A stretch of DNA of 51,144 nucleotides from JBCBSS01 sp039819065 (GCA_039819065.1 JBCBSS010000043.1:1-51144); one strand, 5' to 3'; shown: positions 26,301 to 34,815, counted from the first letter of the stretch. The notes: generated by a model from the sequence alone, not told the origin. A program made the numbers and translations.

Positions 26301-26695
26301 TCCCACTGATCTTTATACTTCATCACCGTCTCGCGGCATTTCTGGTTGTATTCTTCTACCGATATTTTCTTACCGATATCATCCTTCTTGATGCCAAGTT
26401 CCTTTTCAACCTGCAATTCTACCGGAAGACCGTGTGTATCCCAGCCACCTTTTCTTTCTACTTTAAAACCCTGGAGTGTTTTATAGCGGCAAAAAACATC
26501 CTTGACCGTTCTAGCCATAACGTGATGGATACCCGGCGTACCGTTGGCTGAAGGAGGCCCTTCGTAAAAAGTAAAGGTGGGCTTTCCTTCTCGTGTACTC
26601 ACTGACTTTTGGAAAATTTCGTTGGTCTTCCAAAAGTTGAATATTTTTTCCGCTACCTCAGCGTAGTTGAGCGCTTTATACTCGTTGTATTTCAT
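23393..26695 (-). CDS. ileS: isoleucyl-tRNA synthetase, IleS2-type with altered GIHH signature
   Basis: This class I synthetase charges tRNA-Ile and edits valine. The 1100-aa length and the C-terminal region fit the eukaryotic-like IleS2 clade. The N-terminal catalytic segment reads GPPSANGTP followed by GIHH (residues 55-58), at the position where most enzymes have the HIGH tetrad, so the first and third residues are exchanged. KMSKS is intact (647-651). Editing-domain motifs such as LAWTTTPWTLPANSALA and VHISKTFGADDYRTC are present, with the anticodon-binding domain following the catalytic core. No C-terminal Cys-rich zinc finger is seen. The start lies 17 bp after the RND-type gene, and lspA follows after 37 bp, so the three genes may be cotranscribed. 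Confidence 0.94.
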   Translation of the reverse strand: MKYNEYKALNYAEVAEKIFNFWKTNEIFQKSVSTREGKPTFTFYEGPPSANGTPGIHHVMARTVKDVFCRYKTLQGFKVERKGGWDTHGLPVELQVEKELGIKKDDIGKKISVEEYNQKCRETVMKYKDQWDDLTEKMGYWIDLDNPYITFERDYIETLWHLLKKLYDKDLLYKGYTIQPYSPAAGTGLSSHELNMPGTYRELKDTSVTAQFKIEGTENDYFLAWTTTPWTLPANSALAIGEKITYVKVKTFNPYTFEPVNVILAKDRVGAYFNAKAKDIKIEDFKAGDKLIPYEIVEELKGADLAGMYYEQLMPYIPLPKPAFTVVPGDFVNTEDGTGIVHISKTFGADDYRTCVKFGIPGVYVKDENGNDAPIVNKEGKYVDEITDFAGMYVKNEYYAPGQEPEKSLDVQIAIKLKEDNKAFKVEKYLHSYPHCWRTDKPILYYPLDSWFIKTTAYKDRLVELNNTINWKPQSTGTGRFGNWLENLVDWNLSRSRFWGTPLPIWVTEDKTEELCIGSIEELKAAVQQSIEAGFMSEGLSDDFDLHRPYVDDIILVSPTGQKMFRETDLIDVWFDSGAMPYAQWHYPFENKEIFEKNFPADFIAEGVDQTRGWFFTLHAIAGMLFDGVSFKNVIANGLVLDKEGNKMSKSKGNAIDPFSTLAKYGPDATRWYMISNANPWDNLKFDLEGVNEVQRRFFGTLQNTYSFFALYANLDGFNYVENEVPLDKRTESDRWVLSKLNTLIKEVGQAYEEYEPTKAARMIQDFTIDDLSNWYVRLNRKRFWRGEYNEDKRAAYQTLYTCLLNIAKLSSPIAPFYMERLFSDLNGVTQKENAESVHLVEFPQVHAECIDQDLEEKMNLAQGISSLVHSLRRKHKVKVRQPLSRILVPVLNDKFKKQVQAVEELILSEVNTKTIEFVDDNSGILVKRIKPNFRKLGQEYKAKLKEISGKINAFSDTDIQELEAKNAIDIVLADNEKITLTLEDVEISYDDIPGWSVASEGRITIALDITLTDELRREGIARDLVNRVQNLRKDMGLEVQDKIKINVEKNIDLVNTALEANREYICRETQALSLDILDTLSDAKTLEMDELKVKVHIEA

Positions 26696-26712
26696 AAATA
26701 TCTAAGGATCAG

Positions 26713-29148
26713 CTATGACTTCATCTCATCAGGTACTTCCCCTGCCGTACCGTTTTCTACTTTAATCAGATCAAGATCAATCTCTTCATCTTCATCTTCC
26801 TGGTAGAATCCATCGTCATATTGCTCTATTAGCGGATGACGGTCTTTGCTTCTCTTACCAGAATCAAAAGTCAACAATAGAGAGGGTAATACAATAAGGT
26901 TGGTAAACATGGCAATCAGGAGTGTAGTCGAGGTCAGGATACCTAGCGCCACAGTGCCGCCAAAATCAGACCATGCAAAGATGATGAATCCGGCAAACAG
27001 CACCACGGAGGTGTACATCATGCTCGCTCCGGTTTCTCTCAAGCTCCTGCTCACTGCTACCGTCACGAAAAACTTATTGGCAAATAGTTCTTGTCTGTAT
27101 TTAGCCAGAAAGTGAATAGAATCATCCACAGAAATACCAAACGCAATGCTAAATATCAGTGCCGCACTTGGTTTTAATGGTATACTAAAGAAACCCATTA
27201 TACCTGCTGTAATCAATAAAGGAATGATATTGGGTACAATAGAGATGAGTATCATGCGTATGTTCGCGAACAATACGCCCATAATGATTGAGATGATGAT
27301 AAAGGCCAATACCAGGCTAAACATCAGGTTCTCAATCAAGAATTTATTGCCTCTCACAAACAAAGGTGTCGTACCGGTCACCTTCAATTCCATGCCAGTG
27401 TCAGCAAACATGGAATCCATCTTGGGCGTAATCACCTCCTTGATCAACGAATCCATTTTATGCGAACCTACGTCAGCTACCCTCAGTGAAATACGCATTT
27501 TCTGAGCGGCTGTGTCGACAAAGGCGTTGATCAAGCCTGAGCTATCAGCTTGGTCTTTAAAGTATGGTGCAATGTAGGCTCTTTCTCTATTCGTAGGCAG
27601 GGAATACCTTTTAGGATTATTACCATAAAAAGCTTGCTTAGATGCCTTCACGAAACTGACAATCGATACAGGATTGGAGATGTCCTCTTGTTCCGCAAGG
27701 AACTGTTCAAACTCATCTACAATTCTTAAATTCTTGATCTGATTTACACCTTTTCGCTTTTTAGTATCTACAATAATTTCCAGCGGCATGATACCACTGA
27801 AGTTGCGCTCAAAGAAAGCCAGGTCTTGTTTGATCTTACTGTCTTCCGGAATATCGTCAACCATGTAGGATACTGTGTCTATTCGGTACATCCCGACAAT
27901 GGCTAAGGCCATGAGTGCAACGGTGACGATGTAAACAGCCGGACGGTACCTGTGTACCAAGATATCAAGCGTACCCAGCGCTTTGTCTAGTGGCCTGAAC
28001 TTGAGGTGTTTCAGTTGCTTGCCGCTAGGTGCTGGAAGCATAGAAAACACACCTGGTATTAAGATCATACTGACCACGAAGGTCGCTAGTATATTCAAAC
28101 CGGCTACCAGACCAAATTCCCTCAGTATAACTATTTCGGTTGATGTGAGTACGAGGAAACCAATGGCGGTGGTGAAGTTGGTAATCAAAGTAACCAATCC
28201 GATTTTCCTGGTTACTTTACTGATGGCTTTCATCTTGTTACCATGCTTCTCGTATTCCTGATGATATTTATTCAGCAGGTAAATACTATTGGGGATACCT
28301 ATGACCACAATTACTGGTGGTATCAGGCCGGTTAGCAGTGTTATCTTGTAGCCAAACAGCGCTAAGGAACCCATAACCCAAACCACCACTACAGCGATGA
28401 TGATCATGGGGAAGACAACGGCATTCCATGCCCTGAAAAATAAGAGTAGGATAAGACCCGTGACTACTGCTGAAAGTCCCAGGAAGATCTGCATTTCATT
28501 TTTCACCCTTCCGGCCACTACGGATCTTACAAAGGGAAGACCAGCGTAATGTAATTCCAGATCTGTACTTTCTGAGAACTCTTCCCCGAAGTCGATAATC
28601 TCCTGGGTGAGTTTGAGTCTTTTTTCTGAGTTAAGTATTTCTCGGTCAATTGAGATGAGCATGAGTATTGCTCCATTCTCTGCGTTCAATATCTGACCTG
28701 AATAGAACTTCTCATTAAATGCGACCTGCAACAGGCTGTCTAATACCTTTTGGTCGTTATTGATATTACTGAAGATAGGTTGCAAGTTGAATTTCTTGCG
28801 CTTGGCATCTTTCTCCAGTCTGTGCAGCAATGGTAGTGAAATAACTTCATTCACGCCGGAAATCGTCTCTACGTTTTCGCTTAGCTCTTTGAATTTAGTG
28901 AAGTTGGCCACTTCAAAAATGGCGCTGTCTTTTATACCTACAGCTACTACATTACCATCTTCTCCGAAAAGGTCCTTAAACTGTTGAAAGTAGACCATAT
29001 CTGGATCGTCCGCGGGAACGGTATTGGCGAAGTCGTAACTCCATTCTACTTCTCTTGATTTGTAGCCCATGAAAACGGTAATGAGCACCAGGGTCACAAT
29101 CAACGTGATCCGATATTTTATGACAATATGAGCGAGTTTAGTCCACAT
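26713..29148 (-). CDS. RND/MMPL-superfamily exporter
   Basis: The 811-aa product is built from two similar halves. Each has one N-terminal helix, a large periplasmic domain and a five-helix bundle, giving about 12 transmembrane segments in total. The second-helix regions carry related motifs: GIPNSIYLLNKYHQE in the first half and GISVDDSIHFLAKYRQE in the second. The latter has the Asp pair typical of proton-coupled MMPL/RND transporters of the hopanoid/lipid exporter type. There is a cytoplasmic acidic tail of about 45 residues (EDEDEEIDLDL). The substrate is unknown, although lipids or hydrophobic compounds are typical of this branch. It lies directly upstream of ileS and may be cotranscribed with it. 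Confidence 0.85.
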   Translation of the reverse strand: MWTKLAHIVIKYRITLIVTLVLITVFMGYKSREVEWSYDFANTVPADDPDMVYFQQFKDLFGEDGNVVAVGIKDSAIFEVANFTKFKELSENVETISGVNEVISLPLLHRLEKDAKRKKFNLQPIFSNINNDQKVLDSLLQVAFNEKFYSGQILNAENGAILMLISIDREILNSEKRLKLTQEIIDFGEEFSESTDLELHYAGLPFVRSVVAGRVKNEMQIFLGLSAVVTGLILLLFFRAWNAVVFPMIIIAVVVVWVMGSLALFGYKITLLTGLIPPVIVVIGIPNSIYLLNKYHQEYEKHGNKMKAISKVTRKIGLVTLITNFTTAIGFLVLTSTEIVILREFGLVAGLNILATFVVSMILIPGVFSMLPAPSGKQLKHLKFRPLDKALGTLDILVHRYRPAVYIVTVALMALAIVGMYRIDTVSYMVDDIPEDSKIKQDLAFFERNFSGIMPLEIIVDTKKRKGVNQIKNLRIVDEFEQFLAEQEDISNPVSIVSFVKASKQAFYGNNPKRYSLPTNRERAYIAPYFKDQADSSGLINAFVDTAAQKMRISLRVADVGSHKMDSLIKEVITPKMDSMFADTGMELKVTGTTPLFVRGNKFLIENLMFSLVLAFIIISIIMGVLFANIRMILISIVPNIIPLLITAGIMGFFSIPLKPSAALIFSIAFGISVDDSIHFLAKYRQELFANKFFVTVAVSRSLRETGASMMYTSVVLFAGFIIFAWSDFGGTVALGILTSTTLLIAMFTNLIVLPSLLLTFDSGKRSKDRHPLIEQYDDGFYQEDEDEEIDLDLIKVENGTAGEVPDEMKS

Positions 29149-29164
29149 TTTGAAAAAAGAAGCT

Positions 29165-29172
29165 CAAAGGTA
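29165..29172 (-). promoter_or_regulatory. candidate -7 box for the RND-type gene
   Basis: On the minus strand TACCTTTG matches TAnnTTTG and lies 16 bp upstream of the ATG at 29148. No good TTTG/TTG box is found 18-20 bp upstream, so this is a weak call. Confidence 0.4.
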
Positions 29173-29302
29173 GCGATTTTTGGGTTTAGTCTGCGATTTG
29201 GTAATCTTATATTCTAAAGAAGTAAGTTTTTACAATCTATCTAATAAACGTGTTAGTTGATGTATTGATTAGTACAATAAAAAAAAATCAATTTTATGCG
29301 TC

Positions 29303-30658
29303 TCAATAGCCTTGAGGCAAGGTTATACCCTTAATTTTCCTATATAGGGATATGGCATAAGAGTCCGTCATTCCTGCCACAAAATCTACGCAATGCATTA
29401 GCAGATCATACGCTCCCGGAGGGTCATTATCGAATTGGCTATCAAACTCTTCCGGCAAAAGTCTTTTCAAGCTTTTGTGCCGTTTTGAATAACCGCTTCG
29501 ATCGACATAAGCATGATAAGCTGAGTCGGTAAACTCATCCAAAAGGCCGGGTAATACCTCAAAGCCGGCCGCTTCCGTTTCTATGACAGACCTAGAACGA
29601 TAAATCTTCTGTATGGAGATGTCCTTAATGCGCTTCAAAGCTTGGTTGCACTCGACATCATCGACAAGTGCAGCGTCAAACTTACCGGCCAGAATGGCTT
29701 CTTCATTATCCAGAAATACACCGGCCGATTGAACGATCAATGTATTGATGGATAAGGCCCTAAGCAATCCTATCTTCTCATTTTTACTGTTGATCTTACT
29801 CAGTTTATCAGCATCGAAGCGGTCCTCAATAATCTCAGCCAACAAGGAAATAGTCTCTTCCTCGCTAACCAAACCTAGCCTACAGCCATCCTCAAGGTCG
29901 ATGATATGATAGCATATATCGTCAGCGGCTTCTACAAGGAAGGTCAATGGGTGTCTGCACCATACGTAATCACCAGACTCACTGAGAGGAATCAATTCAA
30001 GGTCTTCCGCTATCTCTTTGAATATTTCACGCTCGCTTTGGAAGAAACCGTACTTCTTATGGCTCTTTCTAGTTCTGGACACTTCAGAGATACAGGATTC
30101 TCTCGGGTATTTGCTGAAGGCTGCCAATGTAGCATTGGTCAACTTCAAACCCTGATAATCACGCTTGTTTAGGATTCTAAACCCTTGCGCATTGCCTTCA
30201 AAGTCGGTCAAATCCTGCCACTCTTTTTCACCCACCAGCGCCTCGAACGACTTTCCCCTTTCATGGTGCAAAAAGAAGTCTGATATGGCCTCCTCTCCCG
30301 AATGTCCAAAAGGTGGGTTTCCAAGATCGTGTGCCAGTGCTGCTGCTGCCGTAATAGCTCCAAAATCAAAGTGAGAATATTTTGATGCCAGTTCGGGGTG
30401 CCTGGCAATAACAGTCTCTCCTACAGAGCGCCCTAAAGATCTGGCTACGCTTGACACTTCAAGGCTGTGCGTCAACCTGGTATGTACAAAATCATAAATC
30501 GGTAGCGGGTGTACTTGTGTTTTATCCTGCAGCCGACGAAAGGGGTGAGAGAAGATGATACGATCGTAATCCTGTTCAAAAGCACTTCTCGCCTGACCTT
30601 CGTGTCCTTTTCTTTTTTGACCTACTCGTTCGCTGGAGAGCAGTTTTTCCCAATTCAT
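29303..30658 (-). CDS. dgt: deoxyguanosinetriphosphate triphosphohydrolase-like HD protein
   Basis: Enzymes of this family hydrolyse dNTPs to the nucleoside and tripolyphosphate, and help control dNTP pools or restrict phages. The 451-aa product has the HD-domain metal ligands His64 (in THSLEVSSVARSLGRSVG) and His110-Asp111 (AALAHDLGNPPFGHSGEEA). Further along is EAADDICYHIIDLEDG, with the final metal Asp. The N-terminal FSHPFRRLQDKTQVHPLP is also characteristic. Length and order are those of complete family members. Whether it prefers dGTP cannot be told from sequence. A -7 box (TATATTTG) lies at 30687-30694. Confidence 0.9.
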   Translation of the reverse strand: MNWEKLLSSERVGQKRKGHEGQARSAFEQDYDRIIFSHPFRRLQDKTQVHPLPIYDFVHTRLTHSLEVSSVARSLGRSVGETVIARHPELASKYSHFDFGAITAAAALAHDLGNPPFGHSGEEAISDFFLHHERGKSFEALVGEKEWQDLTDFEGNAQGFRILNKRDYQGLKLTNATLAAFSKYPRESCISEVSRTRKSHKKYGFFQSEREIFKEIAEDLELIPLSESGDYVWCRHPLTFLVEAADDICYHIIDLEDGCRLGLVSEEETISLLAEIIEDRFDADKLSKINSKNEKIGLLRALSINTLIVQSAGVFLDNEEAILAGKFDAALVDDVECNQALKRIKDISIQKIYRSRSVIETEAAGFEVLPGLLDEFTDSAYHAYVDRSGYSKRHKSLKRLLPEEFDSQFDNDPPGAYDLLMHCVDFVAGMTDSYAISLYRKIKGITLPQGY

Positions 30659-30686
30659 GAAATGCCTTAGAATTTAGATTAATCGC

Positions 30687-30694
30687 CAAATATA
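30687..30694 (-). promoter_or_regulatory. candidate -7 box for dgt
   Basis: On the minus strand TATATTTG matches TAnnTTTG and lies about 28 bp upstream of the dgt ATG at 30658. The matching -33 region has no clear TTTG. Confidence 0.45.
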
Positions 30695-30720
30695 CAACGA
30701 CCTTATAAAACGCTCACTAT

Positions 30721-31533
30721 CTATTTGTTGAGTTGATAAAGTTGAACCGGATCTTGGTTTAATAACTTACACATAAGCCTGTATAGCTTGGGCATAGCTT
30801 CCTGAAAACCTTCCGGCCTTTCGAAAAAATTCTCTACCGCTACGGCAAAGAACTCTTCTCTGTTGGTCATCGCATAATCCCTGAAAAAACTATTTCTACC
30901 AGCTGCCATGTCATTCACTATTTGTGTGGATCTTCGTTCCCACTCTGCCAGCGTATTGGGGTCGAAAAAGTTATGTTCTCCGTTCTTAATGAGGTTTTCA
31001 AACCTGAGCGCATGAGCCATTTCGTGTAGACCGAGGTTCATTGAGTCAGTGCAATCGATATAACCTTCTACAAAATTCTTCCATGAGAGTACGATCATAC
31101 CATAGCGCGGATTGACCTCACCTTTGTGGTAAGTCCTATTGATGGTAGAATAATAAGAATCGGGATAAACCAGAATTCGCTTAAAGTGAGATAAATAAAC
31201 TTTGGGCAGCCCAAAAGTCAACTGCACGGCAGCTGCAGCGATCAAAGTTTTCATCTCAGGTGTAATAGCTTCAATATCCCGAGGGATGAATTTCTTTGCT
31301 GCTATGAATTGATGAAGCTTTTTTTCAAATTTCTTCTGGTCAACAGCATTCAGTCTCTTGTAGAATGGGAAATACTTTTTCAGTATCTCTATATAGGCTG
31401 ATTTGACTGGTGTAATTTGTGACCTAAGCGATCCAAAAATGTTGTCTTTCCTTCTGTCTTTGGTAATAAATAAGACTAAAGTCAGCACAAAAAGGCCTCC
31501 CATGACCACTCCCGTCATTGCATTCTCGTCCAT
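30721..31533 (-). CDS. MtfA-like zinc-dependent peptidase (M90 family)
   Basis: The 270-aa product has one N-terminal membrane helix (about 6-24), then a soluble domain with HEMAH (170-174, in GLHEMAHALRFE). A downstream glutamate in REEFFAVAVENFFERP, typical of the M90/MtfA family, fits a metal ligand. MtfA in E. coli binds the regulator Mlc and has aminopeptidase activity; the substrate of membrane-anchored Bacteroidota members is unknown. The start lies 25 bp after the glyS stop, and the stop lies 62 bp before the dgt start, so it may share transcripts with glyS. Confidence 0.85.
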   Translation of the reverse strand: MDENAMTGVVMGGLFVLTLVLFITKDRRKDNIFGSLRSQITPVKSAYIEILKKYFPFYKRLNAVDQKKFEKKLHQFIAAKKFIPRDIEAITPEMKTLIAAAAVQLTFGLPKVYLSHFKRILVYPDSYYSTINRTYHKGEVNPRYGMIVLSWKNFVEGYIDCTDSMNLGLHEMAHALRFENLIKNGEHNFFDPNTLAEWERRSTQIVNDMAAGRNSFFRDYAMTNREEFFAVAVENFFERPEGFQEAMPKLYRLMCKLLNQDPVQLYQLNK

Positions 31534-31558
31534 AGGTTGTAATTAATTTTAGCCTCGC

Positions 31559-33103
31559 CTATAGCTGGCGTAGTACATTTTTGATTGATGAAACAGCGGT
31601 GATTTTATCTTTGAGCTCGGATATAGATATGCGGTCTTGCTCCATTGTATCTCTGTAACGAATAGTTACTTTGTTGTCTTCTAGTGAGTCATAATCTACC
31701 GTAACACAATAAGGCGTACCGATAGCATCTTGCCTTCTATAACGGCGGCCGATAGCATCTTTATCGTCATATTGGCAATTAAAGTCGAACTTAAGCTCAT
31801 CTATTATTTCACGTGCCTTTTCCGGAAGGCCATCTCTTTTGACTAATGGCAGCACTGCTACTTGATAAGGTGCCAAGAATGGAGGTATACGAAGTACTAC
31901 ACGTTCGCTTCCATCTTCCAATTGCTCTTCCTGATATGCGCTGGCAAGCACTGCCAAAAACATGCGATCTAAACCAATAGATGTCTCCACTACGTAAGGA
32001 ACGTAACTTTGATTTTCCTGTGGATCGAAGAACTGCAATTTCTTTCCAGAGTGCTTTTCATGCGCCTTCAGATCAAAATCAGTTCTGGAATGTATTCCCT
32101 CCAATTCCTTAAAGCCCATAGGGAAATTGAATTCTATATCGCAAGCAGCATTAGCGTAGTGAGCTAAATTCAAGTGGTCATGGAACCGGTAGTTTTCTTC
32201 ATTGATTCCCAATGCTTTATGCCAGTTGATACGCTTTTCTTTCCAGTATTCGTACCATTTGATTTCCTCTCCCGGCTTGACAAAGAATTGCATCTCCATC
32301 TGTTCGAACTCACGCATTCTGAAAATGAATTGGCGTGCTACAATCTCATTTCGGAAAGCTTTTCCTATCTGGGCTATTCCGAACGGTATTTTCATTCTAC
32401 CTGTCTTTTGGACATTGAGGAAGTTTACGAATATACCTTGGGCCGTTTCAGGTCTTAGGTAGATTTTATTGGCCTCATCTGATACAGAACCCAGTTCCGT
32501 TGAGAACATTAGGTTGAACTGACGGATATCTGTCCAGTTTTTCGAGCCTGACACTGGGTCGGCAATACCCAATTCTTCAATGAGTAGTTTGAGGTCTTCA
32601 AAATTCTGCTCGTCAATGCCAGCCTTGAAACGTGCATTGATTGTATCTATTTTCTCCTGATTTTGAAGTACTCTCGGGTTAGTAGATCGAAATTGCGCTT
32701 CATCAAAATCGTCACCAAAACGCTTAGCTGCCTTTTGTACTTCTTTCTTGATCTTCGCTTCGATCTTAGCCACGTGATCTTCTATCAAGACATCAGCTCT
32801 GTATCTTTTCTTTGAATCCTTGTTGTCTATTAGAGGATCATTGAAAGCGTCCACGTGTCCGGAAGCTTTCCATGTGGTGGGATGCATGAAAATGGAGGCG
32901 TCGATTCCCACGATGTTCTCATGAAGCTGAACCATCGCTTGCCACCAGTATCTTTTAATGTTATTCTTTAGCTCGGCACCATTTTGCCCATAGTCGTAAG
33001 CAGCACTCAGTCCATCGTAGATTTCACTTGAAGGAAATACGAATCCGTACTCTTTAGCATGAGCAATTATTTTCTTGAGTAGATTGTCGTCTTGATTTGC
33101 CAT
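31559..33103 (-). CDS. glyS: glycyl-tRNA synthetase (single-chain, class II)
   Basis: The 514-aa enzyme charges tRNA-Gly. Class II motifs are visible: motif 2 in MREFEQMEMQFFVKP and motif 3 in VVETSIGLDRMFLAVLA. LRPETAQGIFVNFLNV and IPFGIAQIGKAFRNEI are characteristic of the alpha2 form, and the anticodon-binding domain starts near PPFLAPYQVAVLPL. I place the start at the ATG at 33103 (MANQDDNLLKK). A longer frame begins at a TTG at 33139, but that TTG coincides with the -33 box of a good promoter whose -7 box is only five bases before the ATG, so the longer version is unlikely to be translated. Confidence 0.94.
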   Translation of the reverse strand: MANQDDNLLKKIIAHAKEYGFVFPSSEIYDGLSAAYDYGQNGAELKNNIKRYWWQAMVQLHENIVGIDASIFMHPTTWKASGHVDAFNDPLIDNKDSKKRYRADVLIEDHVAKIEAKIKKEVQKAAKRFGDDFDEAQFRSTNPRVLQNQEKIDTINARFKAGIDEQNFEDLKLLIEELGIADPVSGSKNWTDIRQFNLMFSTELGSVSDEANKIYLRPETAQGIFVNFLNVQKTGRMKIPFGIAQIGKAFRNEIVARQFIFRMREFEQMEMQFFVKPGEEIKWYEYWKEKRINWHKALGINEENYRFHDHLNLAHYANAACDIEFNFPMGFKELEGIHSRTDFDLKAHEKHSGKKLQFFDPQENQSYVPYVVETSIGLDRMFLAVLASAYQEEQLEDGSERVVLRIPPFLAPYQVAVLPLVKRDGLPEKAREIIDELKFDFNCQYDDKDAIGRRYRRQDAIGTPYCVTVDYDSLEDNKVTIRYRDTMEQDRISISELKDKITAVSSIKNVLRQL

Positions 33104-33108
33104 GGGCG

Positions 33109-33139
33109 CAAAGATAGAAAGTCCCTTATGGCAAGGCAA
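33109..33139 (-). promoter_or_regulatory. promoter for glyS with almost no leader
   Basis: On the minus strand TTG (33137-33139) is followed after 20 bp by TATCTTTG (33109-33116), a full TAnnTTTG match. Only five bases separate the -7 box from the ATG at 33103, so the predicted transcript is leaderless or nearly so. Confidence 0.6.
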
Positions 33140-33186
33140 TAAGATGATTCAAATAAAAGTACTTATTACTGTTTTGCTTACACTAA

Positions 33187-34815
33187 TCAGGCGATTGCCT
33201 CAGAGCTGATATCTAGATTGTTCTTCTTGAGTATTTTCTTGAGCCTTTCGTTCTGATCGGTCTGGTCGGCTAACTGTTTCTTGTAGTCTTCCATAACCCT
33301 GCCCATTTCCTCCTGGGTAGCCATCATTTCTTCCTGATTCTGCCTGAGCTCTTCTTCCTGGCTTCTCAGGTTCTCTGTCAATTCTTTCGACTCTTCCAAC
33401 AGCTTTCTAGTACGTTCATTAGTTTGAACCGACGAAATGGTAGCGGCTATGTTTTCAGCAATTTTCTCTACAAAACTAACTTCATGGGCTTCTAACGCTT
33501 GGAAAGAGGCTACTTCTATGATACCAAACACTTCTTCGTTCAGCATCAAAGGAACAATTAGTATGTTGCGGGCAGTGGCCTCTCCCAACCCTGACGTTAT
33601 ATTAATGTAGTCCTCAGGAACCTTGGTCATAAAAAGGGTCTCCTTCTCTAAAAAACATTGTCCAACCAGTCCATCACCAGGCTCTATGGTCTTCTCCAGG
33701 TATTTCTTCTTGTCGTAGGCGTAACAGGCTGAGAGTTTCAAAACAGGTTCGTTTTCCTCATTTAACTCGGCTATATAAAGGCTACCCTGGTTGGCATTTA
33801 AGTACTTTACCAAACTGGATACGATTTCGATAGACAGGGTTTCAAGGTTGTTTTGATCACCTCGCAGTATCTCTGCAAACTTGGCCAAACCATGGTTTGT
33901 CCACTGCCTGATGCTATCTTCTTGTTTGCTGTCTTTTAGATAGGTTCTAACGTTGACCAACGAATTGACTACAGCATTATCATCGACCTCGCCCACGTCA
34001 ATGTCAGAGGTGTAATCTTCATTCTCAATACTTTTAACAAAGGTGGTAATGACGTCCTGAGTGGCACTGACTTTACCAAAGCTATCCTTAAGCAGTTGAT
34101 TGCTTGATCGTACCAGGCTGTTGGCCAAATAGTATATTACTATAGAAATAATAATAATTAGGATACCCAATGTCACCAAAAATGGCAAAATGCTACTCAT
34201 TGATTCCATGAAAGCGGCATCATTGAATTTGGTCATTTCAAGGTCTGCCTCAACAATGGCTACTACTTCTCCATTGGCGTTTTTGATGGGGGCAAAAGCC
34301 GATATCCAGGTTCCATTGGCCGAAGTATATGGTTCTAATAACCCACCATATTGATAATTCCAAAATAGTTGTTTGGGGGGGGTATAAGCATCCTTGAAGT
34401 AAGGATTCCCAGAACTCACAAGGAAATAGAAGCTATTGTCAAGTTGTGATTCCTTGGTTCCTTCCTTCATTACCAAAGTATAAATATCGGTTGGTAAGTT
34501 ATTCTGCTTTTGTGCCTGGCTCAATATGCGGTGAAGTTGGGCGTATTCAAGGTCCGCATCATTGTTTGTAATGCCTCCTTTTTCATATTGCTGATCAAGC
34601 TTTTGATGCAAATCACCATCTATCTGGATTGACAACGTTTTAACAATTGCTTCTAACCTCGCCAATTCCCTTTTTTGTATATCCTTCATGTAAACGTGAT
34701 ATACGCTGTAGGCGGAAATAATTGCTAATAAAAATAATCCCACTACTGCCGCCAGAATTACCCTTGCATATTTCCTTTTTAGCCCCTTAGATGATTGGTT
34801 TTTCTCCTTTCCCAT
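33187..34815 (-). CDS. membrane GAF-domain sensor without an output domain
   Basis: The 542-aa product has TM1 (about 17-39), a periplasmic region of about 170 residues with a Cache-like pattern (WISAFAPIKNANGEVVAIVEADLEM), TM2 (about 209-231), a HAMP-like linker, a GAF domain (about 322-464, with PGDGLVGQCFLEKE and VPLMLNEEVFGIIEVASF), and a long coiled coil (about 467-530) with EELRQNQEEMMATQEEM. There is no kinase, cyclase, phosphatase or methyl-accepting output. The Gln/Glu-rich coil motif is common in Bacteroidota signalling proteins, where it links sensors to a partner; here it is the C-terminus. It may therefore act by protein contact with a separate kinase. It is not in an obvious operon. 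Confidence 0.82.
   Translation of the reverse strand: MGKEKNQSSKGLKRKYARVILAAVVGLFLLAIISAYSVYHVYMKDIQKRELARLEAIVKTLSIQIDGDLHQKLDQQYEKGGITNNDADLEYAQLHRILSQAQKQNNLPTDIYTLVMKEGTKESQLDNSFYFLVSSGNPYFKDAYTPPKQLFWNYQYGGLLEPYTSANGTWISAFAPIKNANGEVVAIVEADLEMTKFNDAAFMESMSSILPFLVTLGILIIIISIVIYYLANSLVRSSNQLLKDSFGKVSATQDVITTFVKSIENEDYTSDIDVGEVDDNAVVNSLVNVRTYLKDSKQEDSIRQWTNHGLAKFAEILRGDQNNLETLSIEIVSSLVKYLNANQGSLYIAELNEENEPVLKLSACYAYDKKKYLEKTIEPGDGLVGQCFLEKETLFMTKVPEDYINITSGLGEATARNILIVPLMLNEEVFGIIEVASFQALEAHEVSFVEKIAENIAATISSVQTNERTRKLLEESKELTENLRSQEEELRQNQEEMMATQEEMGRVMEDYKKQLADQTDQNERLKKILKKNNLDISSEAIA

Noticed and set aside
29303..30658. dgt as part of a phage-defence island
   Set aside because: Some dGTPase-like proteins act in defence, but here the neighbours are housekeeping genes (glyS, ileS) and there is no mobile or restriction gene nearby.
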